The notes beneath the pieces were generated by a model that searched no databases, was not told where the DNA came from, and was given only the letters and a program-made list of their open reading frames with translations. From contig JAKTNV010000005.1 in assembly GCA_022747635.1 (NCBI GenBank), positions 35,822,336 through 35,886,335 of the forward strand: a DNA stretch of 64,000 nucleotides, read 5' to 3'. A program made the translations under genes and the position numbers. This document shows, one piece after another, positions 24,740 to 37,400 of this stretch (positions are counted from its first letter, which is position 1; each line of letters starts with the position of its first letter). This stretch comes from Hetaerina americana. Taxonomy: Eukaryota > Arthropoda > Insecta > Odonata > Calopterygidae.

Positions 24740-26000
24740 CATTAAATAAGAGTTATGCCATCAATAATAAATTGAAGACTCCAAATAACGAGGAATGCAA
24801 ATATAAGTGCTGCCAAGGTCTAAGAAATACGATATATGCGAGAATGAAAGGCTACAATCAATCTTTTTTCTGATTAAAATGCCATTGATGAATGTTTCAT
24901 AAGTATGATGCAATAATACCGAAACATCATTTAAAAGATTTTAAATTTAAGGGAATGCATGAGTCATCTATAACAGCAAAAAATGCTTTCATTATTGGGG
25001 TGAGTAATATCATGTTCAATCTTTTAGCAAGAAAGTTGGTTTTTGTTAAATTATATTTCAAAGTAGATTATTATTATGGATGTAGTATGTCTACATACGA
25101 ATAAACTATGTTGCTCTATTATCCAGGAATAAAATACTGGAAAATCTAATGAATATAAATATACTGCGTTCAAAAGCTGGAAAAAGTTACCAGACGAATG
25201 CAAACCACTAAATCACGAATATTTTGCTGCTTAGTTATTTTAAATGTATTCATTGGCGCGAATACTTCCGCAACGATTAGGTTTTGTCAGAAATATTTGC
25301 AAAAAATGAAATTTTATCAAATATACTTTGTTCAACACTAATTTTATGAAAAATAAACATATAATTTCATTGGTATCTATCGGTAAATTGTCCATTAAAG
25401 TAGGGAATATAATTAATAAAATATTTTTATGAGACAGTGAAAGCATGAAAAGTCTACATTTCTTTAAAATTACGTATACAACACTCGTATAACGGTCATG
25501 GTACTATAAAAGCCATCAATAAACCGAGCGAAAATTAATTAGGTACATAATCAAAATCATTATTAACACGCAAGAACAGCAGAAATATAAGAGAGAACTA
25601 CGTTTTTAACCTATTCAACCCCATTTCACCTGCTGAGTGTGTCCGTCTTGGTGACTGGAATTTAAATTGAGATGGGAGAGGAGTCCTTTAAGAGAGGTTC
25701 CTATGTCTAACATAGGACAACGAAGTATTGAGAAACCGAAATAGAGGACTAAATATCCAAATTATTTTAATTCCCCCAAAATTTGGAGTATTTTATTTTG
25801 GTGAATTCATGATGACTTCGTACTTTTTATTCAGGAGAACAAGAATAATACACACGTTTCACCAAGACTAAATGTAACAAAGGTATCCAAATTGTTTCCG
25901 ATAACCATAAATGCGGACGTCCCAGCGAATTAGTCCTGCAATTTAGAGGAATGAGCTAGATGTATTTTCAATAGATAATTATTCCTATTTGGTCGCAATG
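24740..26000. other. AT-rich stretch, nothing recognised
   Basis: AT-rich sequence with only short unsupported frames. I see no further LINE blocks downstream of the remnant. Confidence 0.5.
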
Positions 26001-26560
26001 ATTTCCCACTCCTACCACCCTAATACCAAAACACCCCCTCGCGGCTCACCCAGTTCGGCCTCGAAATCCGAACGATGAAACTACCCCAAAGTAACATATT
26101 CTGAAGGTTCCATTTAAAGGCGGATTTAATAGAGTGGAGGTGATTTCTCATCGTCTCCGTTTTGTTCCCTCTTCATTTCCATTCCCCAGCACCCTTTGTC
26201 CCTGCACCCTCTCTTCCGACGTGCACATATTCCTGGACAGCGTCCACATCCGCTGCCAGCCTTGTCCCCGGACACGTCCTCCACCGAGCGGCAGTCATGC
26301 TCCTTGGAATTCCACGGGGTCGGCCGGCTACTGCGGCCATTAGCGGCCAACGACTGAGAATGAACGGAATAGGCGGGATGGGAGGGAGAAGGAAGGAAGG
26401 AAGGAAACGGAATAAAGGGGAAAGAGAGACAGCCGTAAAAATTCATGAGGGCGTAAATGTTCCTTTCCGCCACGCTCCCTTTAGTGTCATCCTCCCCCCC
26501 CCCCAAAAAGCCCTTGGTTTAATGCTATCTCCCTTGCTCTCTTAAAATAAAATTAAAATA
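26000..26560. other. GC-rich island 5, pyrimidine then purine
   Basis: Pyrimidine-rich at 26155-26280 and purine-rich at 26360-26440, with a run of eleven C at 26494-26504. Three overlapping frames of 69-127 codons are low-complexity and mutually exclusive. No gene is called. Confidence 0.5.
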
Positions 26561-26569
26561 AAAAAATGC

Positions 26570-28010
26570 AATTATAAGCGCTCTTCCCCTTTCTATTCCC
26601 ATCCTTTTCCCGTCTCACCTTCCCTCTAAACAATCATTCCACTCGGTCCCTCTTAGGAATGCAATGGAATTTACGGACCACTTCGAGGTCACCAACTGCG
26701 AGTCCTTCCGTCGAGATCTCACGCAAAATTAAATGATTTTATTCCTCACAGTGTCATTTCTGTGAGTCCCAAACATTGAAATAATTATAGGGAGACGACT
26801 CTGGGGCAAATCGAAGGTAGGGGGAGGAAAATAATGCATTAAATGTCTTGATTATGATAGGGAAAATTCACACCTGATACGCGCAAATGCTGAGCGATTA
26901 CACTTATGTCCACCCTCGAAAACGCTCATGTAGCAACGAGCAGAATATAATTAGATATAATCATTTTCTTAGTGGTATTAAAACATCATAAAGAAGGGCA
27001 TCCGCACGATCTCATTTTGAGAAAGAGGTCTCCACGGCCCATCTTAAACCTCCAAAAGGATCTGATTACAATATGAATTAAAAGGATCTTATCACAAAAT
27101 TTTGTGCATAATAGCATTTTAAGGAAAGATTTGCCACAACCCCTCTTCAGCCTAAAATAGTATCTAATAGCATTAGTAGCTTATTTCCTGAGGGGATATT
27201 TGAATTGTTTCATGGCTTTTCATTGTTTCATGGCACAGTTTAACTGGAGAATTTAGGTACCTAACGATTAAGACTGACTATCAAATCCGCCATTTAAGAT
27301 GTGCTCAAAAAATAAGGACTATCATTTTCTTAATGCCAAGACAGCTGATAAATTAACTTTCCTAAAACTTATCACGCAACCTCCTTTCATTCAGCATAAC
27401 TATCATTGATATTAAATCATATGTATGTTCTTCATTTCGCAATGTCTTATCGAATTTTCTTTCCCTATTAATCCGTCTAACTTTCGCCGTTCACTTTGTC
27501 TTAAATTTATCACAAATAACATATTATCACATTTAAAGTAGTGGTCCAACCGTATAATTTGCTTAAAAAATTACTCGGAATACCTATTGACTAACGAGAT
27601 ATTATCAACAAGTATTGCGAAATGAACTAAATATCCTTATTATAGCTACACCTTTATTTCATCTTTCCCAAATGTTTCATCATCTATATTCTTAATTAGA
27701 AGGATATCGATGCGTGAAAACACCCGCAATTTTAATTTTATTTTATTCATTACATTCGAGCAATGGTCCTAATAAATGGTTATTTAAATAATATATTGCA
27801 CAATGAAATTATTTTATTTGTCGCATTAATGTAATCAGTTGCAATGCTTTCTAGTATTAATTTCGCTTGTCTATTAACTCCATTTCACTTTGTATTCCCA
27901 GGAATAGGTGTATGTGAGGCTAGCGATAGATTACGAAGCACATAAGGGGCTGGAGAGAATATTCGGCCTCATGGATTTTTATCCCATTTAGGACATTTCT
28001 ATTCCTCCCC
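26570..28010. other. AT-rich stretch, nothing recognised
   Basis: There is no frame of note and no recognised repeat. Confidence 0.5.
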
Positions 28011-28224
28011 ATGCAATTTATTACTCTCTCCACCCAGCTTCCTTTCCAGTGCCTGCTTCCCCACTAACGTAACCTCCTCCTATTACCAGAATTTATTCCA
28101 AGTTCACTTCTCCGTTCCTCACTCCCGTCACCATCATTTCTCTCTCCACCACTCCCCTTATTTCACTCCCCGCCCCACACGAAGGAGTCCTTTTATTTTG
28201 CTCCTGAACAAAAACCTTAAACGC

Positions 28225-28413
28225 CCCCCTAATTTTCCAATTAGCATAACCATCATTCCTGTAAAATTTCCCCCTCGAATTTCGACTCCCTAATTTCTTT
28301 TCAAAATGGGATGCGCGATGACTTTACTTCCTCCGGGGCTAATTTGCCTAATTACTCGAATTTGCATCAAATTTTCCTCCGCAGGGATTTCCCCTTAGTT
28401 AATTAATTAATAT
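28225..28413. promoter_or_regulatory. Candidate enhancer-like motif cluster
   Basis: Within less than 200 bases there are several TAATT/AATTA homeodomain-type cores (28229-28243, 28340-28353, 28396-28410), an exact octamer ATTTGCAT (28360-28367, POU-type), and GGGATTTCCCC (28384-28394), which fits the Rel/NF-kappaB/Dorsal consensus. The flanking 28010-28450 is non-repetitive and has no long open frame. TAAT cores are frequent in AT-rich DNA, so the informative elements are the kappaB and octamer sites 16 bases apart. Function is inferred only. Confidence 0.25.
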
Positions 28414-28449
28414 TTTTTTGTCTCACGGGCGAGAATTTTTTAAAAAGAA

Positions 28450-28950
28450 TCCTTCCGTTTTTCGACAAAAGGGACAGTAAAAAAAAACAATAGTGGCTAC
28501 CAATTTCATTCACATCTATGCTTATTGGAGAGACCGTATGAAATAATTGATTGTCATTAGCCAGCAGACAAAGCTATCTACATAAAAATACAGTACCACT
28601 TATTTTACATTTAATTAAAAGTATTGATAACATTCTTACATTTTCAAATTTGCGTTATTAAATGAAAATATTTGATTTATATATGTATAAATTCGTTGTC
28701 AGATGTATCAAATCTATCTAATTCTTGTTTGATTTTAAGAAAAGTATATGTGCACACACTTCCTTAGTAATAAACTACATTAGTTAAAAAAAACTGTAAT
28801 GAATAACATAAATAGAAACTTGAAACACCGTATGGTATTGTCTTTAATTCAACACTCTGGTACCATGATGAAGATTTTGCTATTAAATAGCTTACAGCCA
28901 TAGAATAAACCCGATCGTATGGATTCATATATGAAGTAGAGGTCAACTAA
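28450..28950. other. AT-rich stretch, nothing recognised
   Basis: AT-rich with one 60-codon frame that has no recognised domain. Confidence 0.5.
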
Positions 28951-29145
28951 TACTCAACCCAACGGTGTGTTAAATTCATACAACAGAGTAGAGGACCAGT
29001 AAATTTTCCTGTGCAACCTATGGTTTCCTGGGAAGATCTGGTACTCGAAAAATTACTAATCATTAATGAATCTTAAAGTGTCTAATGTCACTGGAAATCT
29101 AGCTTGAATCCTGCTGATAGTAGCCATAAGTACTGAGCATTATAC
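28951..29145 (-). mobile_element. Decayed SINE family A copy
   Basis: In the minus orientation the body of family A is recognisable, notably ATGGTTTCCTGGGAAGATCT (from 29019 on the + strand) followed by CTGGTACTCGAAAAATTACT, and the TACTCAACCCAA block near 28951. The tRNA-like head is almost erased. It is older than the copies at 16760 and 53449. Confidence 0.7.
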
Positions 29146-29149
29146 AACC

Positions 29150-29640
29150 ACACCCATCTCCTATAAAAATACGAGTTTGTTATATTTTAATGGTGAATTT
29201 ATATTATTAAAATTTTCCGCTATTATAACATAGTACAATACAGAATTCTGTTGAATAAAGAGATGTTCAGTAACCTTTCCGATGGCCAAGCAGATGAGCG
29301 GATGCCAACATAATAATAAATATTATAGTGATATTGTTTCCTCAATATATGAACCCTCGTTTCCACTGGTAACAGTAGAACATCAAATAGTTAAAGACTC
29401 AATATAAATGAGGTCATTAGTATTGGCAGGAAAAGAGATTCAGCGTCGAGATGCAATGAGTTCAGATCAGTAAAGAATTTGCACATGATTGCTTTCTTAT
29501 TTAGCCCGTTCCGCGCCACCAAGGTTAAAAGGTGCTGCATAAAAACAAAATAAAAACCAATTTATAAAACGCAAGACTCTACCTTTTGTTCAAACAAATT
29601 TTTCTTCAAACATTTTAGGAGATTTTACTGGTGAACTCCC
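29150..29640. other. AT-rich stretch, nothing recognised
   Basis: There is no open frame of note and no recognised repeat. Confidence 0.5.
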
Positions 29641-29649
29641 CACCTCTTG

Positions 29650-30309
29650 GCTACTTATCGTGGTGGAAGAAAAAAAAAGGTATGAAACAAATAAAAAAAC
29701 GAGGAAATCGACGAAGGAGGAGCAAAAAGGAGAGAGAGCAGGAGGTCGCGTGAGCACTGATGGGGAGGTTCGGAGGAGGCGAACGGGGGGAAGAGGCTCG
29801 GGGAGAGGAAGTGGATTGCTGGGGGGGGGGTTGCGTTCATCGGAGGCGATGGCGACACAAGATGAGACAACTGAAACGCCGACAGAGGGAACTCACATGA
29901 CACCGACGAGCGACACACGATTCGCGATGAAAAACGTCCATAAAAAAGGGAGCTCGAGGGAAAAAAAGGAAATTAAACAGAAAAATGCGCAGCCATAAAA
30001 ACCGAGCGTGACGCTGGAAATGCGAGGAGTGAAGAAAGAAAAACGCTAAGGAGAGAGAAAGAGAGGGAGGTATGTGCGGGTGGGGCGGGGGAAACGAGTG
30101 ATAACGCAAATAAACCAATGCAATGGCCGGCCGTCCCGAGTGTGTGCTCACGGAGGTTGGTAACAACGCCCGCAGCGAGCAGGGAAGCAGCTGCCCCCGC
30201 CGCCCCTCCTCCTCCCACTCTCGTGCCCCTACTGTCTCACCCGCGACACTTTTTCAGAATGGGGTGGAGGGCGGCAGGGGATAAGGAAACAGGCCCCGCT
30301 TCCACGGTA

Positions 30310-30310
<1 letters not shown>
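29650..30310. other. GC-rich island 6, purine then pyrimidine
   Basis: Purine-rich on the + strand at 29660-29830, with ten G at 29821-29830, then again purine-rich at 30030-30095, switching to C-rich near 30185-30245. Several frames of 81-112 codons overlap on both strands. None has a domain. Confidence 0.5.
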
Positions 30311-32348
<2,038 letters not shown>

Positions 32349-32499
32349 ATATAAACACAGATGCAGATTTTTAAACACTAGAAAGACGAAGCAAGGACAC
32401 TCTCATTTGTAGTTTTGACGTTTCGACGGTCGGTTTTTAGTCCGTCGTCTTCAGAATCATGATCTCATGATTCAAAAATCTGCATCTGTGTTTTTATAT
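32349..32499. mobile_element. Foldback module between TA arrays, possible Penelope-like terminus
   Basis: ACACAGATGCAGATTTTT (32355-32372) and its exact reverse complement (32474-32491) bound about 100 bases of unique sequence. The right arm abuts a 9-bp palindromic hairpin (32454-32473, loop TC). The centre, read on the minus strand, carries a hammerhead-like core. TA arrays flank both sides, at 32252-32341 and 32535-32610. Known Penelope-like elements have terminal repeats in inverted or direct arrangement and carry hammerhead motifs. No coding part of such an element is recognisable here, so the assignment is tentative. Confidence 0.5.
32417..32454 (-). ncRNA. Hammerhead-ribozyme-like core (degenerate)
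   Basis: On the minus strand the order is CTGAAGA (fits CUGANGA), a 5-6 bp stem formed by CGACGG and CCGTCG around a 12-base loop, then GAAA overlapping the stem end, then CGTC in the place of stem III plus the cleavage triplet. This is the order of conserved parts of a type I hammerhead. There are two problems. The stem pairing competes with the conserved G of GAAA by one base, and stem I pairing beyond two A-T pairs is not visible. It could be a decayed ribozyme or a chance resemblance in an inverted repeat. Confidence 0.35.
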
Positions 32500-32532
32500 A
32501 TTTGTGCGGCACCGAAGAGCGTTCCATTTCGA

Positions 32533-32534
<2 letters not shown>

Positions 32535-32610
<76 letters not shown>
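32535..32610. repeat. (TA)n microsatellite, right of foldback
   Basis: An uninterrupted TA array of about 76 bases preceded by GTGCGGCACCGAAGAGCGTT-like unique sequence. A 61-codon Ile-Tyr frame across it is an artefact of the repeat. Confidence 0.97.
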
Positions 32611-32618
<8 letters not shown>

Positions 32619-32619
32619 C

Positions 32620-34235
32620 CTATGTATAAACTTTCTAATTAGTTTGTTTTAGATTGGTTGGTAAAATCTTCCAAGAGTTCTAGAGTCTCTAAATGCGAAT
32701 ACTATGCCTTTACAATTAGTTTATTTTAATGGAAGGTGTTTTTCACCCGAAATTTTCATATTGTCCTCTTTTGTTCTTCAGCTGGCTGTCGTAGTCAATT
32801 TATTTCAGTTATTTACCAGTGTTTTTCTTTAATATTAAATGTTAGGTAAATCCCTTACTTCTGAATACTGTCACCATTTAAAAATCTTTTATTATCTTTT
32901 GCTCGCGCAATGTAATAAATAATAAAGACATAATTTGATTCGGATTTCCGAATGATTGAAGGCGAAAAGAAAATAGTTCCTTCAATAATTTACCCCCGGG
33001 AATAAATAATTAAACGATATCTGTGTTCCTCGCGCACCTTCCGTGGCTGGGATGACTTCTCAACAAAGAATGAAAAAATATATTCAATAAAAGTTTAAAA
33101 ATTTGGGCGAGGATTTTTCTTACTGGGATATAGAAAATTTCCATGGTAGCAATTTCGTCTATGCCGCATAAGTCACTAAGATGGACTGATTTCTTTTTAA
33201 TGGAAATTTTCTATGAAACTTCGGTCTGTCAAGTAGTCGGTCATACATTGTTTAAGCACTACTACCCGAGGTAACTTATTTTATTCTTTACACCTTGGGG
33301 GCGCTCAAAATATTGGTTGTATTATTAAATAATAAAATTCGTATTATAATTAAGTCGTACATATAAGTTTAAAATTATAAAATCACAGGCCTCTTTCGGA
33401 CTAAAATAGAGAACATTTTTCATCGGTAATCGAAGTTGTCTTGTATTTACAACGGTGACAACAATTTGAAAAGAATATAAAATATTGGCTTATACTCATT
33501 TGCCTTCGATCACCAATTTGCATCAATACGCACTGATTTCATTATTCACTGATTATTCAGACAGGCTCCAGCATTAACCAAGTTTACTACTTTTAGCGTC
33601 AGTACATAAACTCAAGCATTGCAGTTCAAAATCAAACGCAACTTTCTGTTAGTGTTTATCAGAATATCGAATTTTAGATACATATGTTTAGCAATTGGCT
33701 TCGGATAAGTTTCTCACGCATAACATAGCTTATGACGTAGGCAATATACCCGGATACTAGGTGAAAGATTGATCAAAAGGCTAAGAACAAGAGGCAGTCG
33801 AATTGACCTCAAGTACGTAAATATCTGCACAAAGAAGAACTCAGTGATTTAGAATCCACGATAGAGATTTCTTTTACAGATAATTTCATCCATACGACTA
33901 AACGTAGAGGTAAAGCGAAGTGTATATTGAATTGGGCCAAGTGTAATCGATGAATTTCTTCTAAGCAAATACGCTCTATGCGCTTACATAATTCTTATCG
34001 TAAAATTATAAATCGGGACTGGAAAAGATATAATACATATAATAATTTTTTAAATGATCTATTGTTGACGTTACACAAGTTAACCTTTGTCCTTCGTCTC
34101 GCTCTAGAAGAAAGAGACCAAGCTCTTACGAGCTTTGCAATCATTTTTAAAGGATTGAGCGGCAAGGTTCAGCATTTATTTTTGCTAGGGATGAGGATGC
34201 CCTACTGTAAATAAGCCACTCGGAGAATAGGGCAA
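32620..34235. other. AT-rich stretch, nothing recognised
   Basis: A 78-codon open frame at 33978-34214 has no recognised domain. I recognised no repeats. Confidence 0.5.
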
Positions 34236-34860
34236 TGTGATTCAGCCTTTTATTACTGCAACCCACCGACTGCAACCCTTATTCCAAAGTCAAAAGCGCC
34301 ATAATCGATTCAGCCAGCGCTTTAACTCTTCCTATCTCGAGTTTCTACCATGTCACACGGATGCGGGGAGGGAAGTCATGAATTTTCAGGAGGTTCAATT
34401 CGAAGCTTCCTTTCACCCACACTCGTTCCTCCAAGGCGGCGGCGGCGGATTCAATTTCGCATGTGCGGTGCGTAGTCGCCTATGCGGCCACTCTCCGTGT
34501 GTCGTCCCATCTCTTTCCCCTTCGAAGTCCCCCACCATGGCTCGTTCTTCCGCCGCCCCTGGAAGGGCAACAACTCCCCCGCCGCCCTTCACCAGGGATC
34601 TTCATTCGTGTCTCCACCGCGCATCTCATCAGCCCGCATTCGAGACCGCGGAGAGGAGCAGAGGCGAGCGGGAGGGTGGAGGAGGCTGCAGGAGGCTGGA
34701 GGAGGGTGGACGGGGAGAGAGAGACGGGAGCGGTGAGATGGGGGTGGAGGTGGAAACGCACAAGGATCGCGACCTCTTAGCCAACACCGGTAATTCGAAA
34801 CCGTCTTCATGCGAGAAAGAAAATATCGAATCCCATTCGGGACATGTCCCGCGATAAGTT
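34235..34860. other. GC-rich island 7 with a 206-codon low-complexity frame
   Basis: The block contains a (GGC)n run at 34436-34447, a C-rich middle (34500-34600) and a purine-rich part (34650-34755). A + strand frame of 206 codons (34237-34857) is open, but four others of 73-105 codons overlap it, and its translation shows Gly-, Pro- and Arg-rich tracts rather than a domain. It may be a CpG-island-like element. I do not call a protein. Confidence 0.5.
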
Positions 34861-36315
34861 AATGCCCGTCAATCGAGGAATTACCTGCACAAGGGAATGG
34901 TCTTACTTAGCTAAGTGGATAAAAGTATGAGCACCGCGTCGTAGTAGTGCTGCGTCGAATAACCTGACTTCGACGAGCCAATTGCAGTGAGGGGAAATTG
35001 ACCGCTTTCTTTATGAATGGAATGGTATGGCTAATACGTACTAAGTTGAATAATTAAAGGAGAAACTAAAGATTGTTTGAAAGGAATTTCTCATCATCAT
35101 CAGAACAGCCATGTTAAACCGATCTTAGTGACGCCTACAGGAATCTGAGCTGTGCCACAGCCAGAGATGTAGAACTTTCTAATGCTTCTATTATCACCAA
35201 TGATATTATTAGATATTGTAAATTTTAAAAATGGTCAATCATCAAATCTTTTGCATGGAGATGTTTAAATAATATATTAAATATTTTGTATATTGGGTGA
35301 ATACATAAAAACAAAGGAGTAAAATCATTTTTATAAAGACAAATGTGAGAAAAAGTCATAACTAGCAGTCAGCAGAGTTAACTAATATTTAATATGTAAT
35401 TATTTCAGCAAGTATATCCAGATTAATATTTTAAGGTTGTTCAAAAGCGTGATAAAGCAATCAGACCATTGGTAATTTCTTCGGAAAATAGCTTTTCAAA
35501 TCAATGGGGATCAATTTTTTGGATATCAAAACTTCGTGGGATGCCGCAGGTGGCACAGGAAATTAGACTACTACATTGGGTGTTTAAAGCTTTAGTCTTG
35601 CCAGATTGAGGTACGCTCTGCCCTCGTCAATCAGAAGTAGAGCTGGGCGGAACTGCCATGCATCGAGCGTTCGTCGATATTAAATTTTATGTCGGCCTGT
35701 TGACTGTGACTTAAGGTGTCGTCGGCATATCATGGGAGATATTGATTTCGACGTCGTTATTGATGTCTAGATGAAAATTAATGGAGCCATCTATGTGACC
35801 ATAGGTCGATCTTCTTAACCAAAACATTTCATAAAAGCGAGAAAAAACTAACAGATTCGTATGCTTTTAAAGTACATTGGCTACATACTTATGCATCACA
35901 CCTATGAATAACTGGGTTTTCACGTGCATCAATAATGAGTTCTAGTATCTACCAAACATGATAATGGTGAATAATATCTTGTAAAAATATGTTATGCATT
36001 CGGATAACTTTCAGAGAAATTAATGGATGGAAAGGCGTCGGACCCCATTGGGGTTGCCATTTCAGGATGGTGTCAAATTAAAAACACATTAGAAGAACAC
36101 AAAGGGAAACCTAATTTAATTATACCTCATATAACAATGATGGACAAAGATTTGAGAATGAATTCTAGCTACTACGAAACACGGCCCGATTAACCACGTT
36201 TCGTGTCCGACAGGGGCAAAGGCAAGGCTTCTGAGGTGGTCCTTTCACGAAAACCTTACAAAGCAAGATCGACAGCAGCAATAAGGAAGACACGGAAAAG
36301 AAACGACCCAGTTAG
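34860..36315. other. AT-rich to moderate stretch, nothing recognised
   Basis: There is no long open frame and no recognised element. Sequence immediately before 36318 may belong to the 5' end of the LINE but shows no protein similarity. Confidence 0.5.
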
Positions 36316-36317
36316 AA

Positions 36318-37400
36318 CGGGGACTTAGATTGCTTGGACGATTTGAAGGTTGTGAAATTAGAAAATACGAAGCGGGAGATGGAAATAGCAAATATGGATA
36401 TTTTAGGACTGTATGAGGTGAGATGGAAGGATAGTGGGGATTCATGGAATGATGTGTGCACAGCGGAGACGAAGAGACCCAGCAAGGTGTGGCAATACCA
36501 TTGTAAAAAAATGCGTAAAGAAACGTTACAAACATAAAGCTGGAGGGCATATAATATATTTAGAAGAAGAAAAGCTGAACCAAAAAATTGGTCCTTGTTC
36601 AGGTCTAAATGCCTCCAATCAATCATAGGGAGGAAAAGTCAACAGGGGATACGATCTGTCGAGAGGACATACATACTGGTATGTTGCGAGTGTTTCTGGA
36701 GGGAAACATCTGAATGTATGGGGGACTGAAGGGCAATCGCAGGCTAAGGAAGAGAGGGTATTGATGTAGGGGACGAAGGATTAGGGACAAGGAATGATTG
36801 TGGGTAGAAAGAAATAGAGTTCTTCAGGGAACAAGGGTTAATAATAATGAACAATTAGCGTAAATAGAGCAACTTACACACTGAAATAGGCGTAGGTATA
36901 CATGGAAAATGCCCGCAGATTCAGAAATGTATCCGTTAGACTTTATTATGATTAGGCAGAGATGTAGGAAGACCGTGATTCATTCGCACAATTTCCCGAG
37001 AGCGGATGCGCATTCAGACCATTACTGAGTACTAATAAAGTGTAACTTCAGATTCAAGAGGAAAAAAACAGGGAAGATGGGTAGGGAAATGGCATGTAGG
37101 TGTATTGACCAAAATGAGAAGAAAGGTGTACCAGCAGGCCGTAGGGAATATTACGAGTGAGGAAAAGAAGACGGCTAAAATAGAAGAAAAATCGAAACTC
37201 AAGAGAGGTATAGCGAAAGCTGAAAACGAAATAATAGGAATAGTAAATTAGAAAAGAACAAGGGAATCATAGATTATAGACGAGATGATGAGGAAATTAG
37301 ACGAGAAAAAAAAGTTAGAAAGTCAAGAGATGATCAGGTAGAAGAAAGTACAAAGAGTCGAATAATAAAAAGAGGCGGGAAAAAATAGGACGAAAAAAGC
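36318..37400 (+). pseudogene. LINE endonuclease-domain remnant (non-LTR retrotransposon)
   Basis: A broken reading frame shows the ordered landmarks of the apurinic endonuclease (EEP) domain of a non-LTR retrotransposon. First come KLENTKREME and NMDILGLYEVRWKDSGD (VRW at about 36418-36426). GLGTRND and EFFREQGLIIMN follow, then RRRYTWKMPADSE, LDFIMIRQRC, and finally ADAHSDHY with the catalytic SDH at 37014-37022. A Lys/Glu-rich linker with IAKAENEIIG and IIDEMMRKLDE follows. At least two stops and several frame changes interrupt it, so it is inactive. The reverse transcriptase domain is not found downstream. The enzyme would nick target DNA to prime reverse transcription. The motifs fit the elements often labelled endonuclease-reverse transcriptase or craniofacial development protein 2-like; clade not certain. 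Confidence 0.87.

Noticed and set aside
32467..32652. Open frame with a long Ile-Tyr repeat
   Set aside because: It is a read-through of the (TA)n microsatellite. The same artefact occurs at 16104-16364 and 47474-47668.
34237..34857. 206-codon open frame on the + strand
   Set aside because: It lies in a GC-rich island where stop codons are rare. Four other frames overlap it, and the translation is Gly/Pro/Arg-rich without any recognisable domain.
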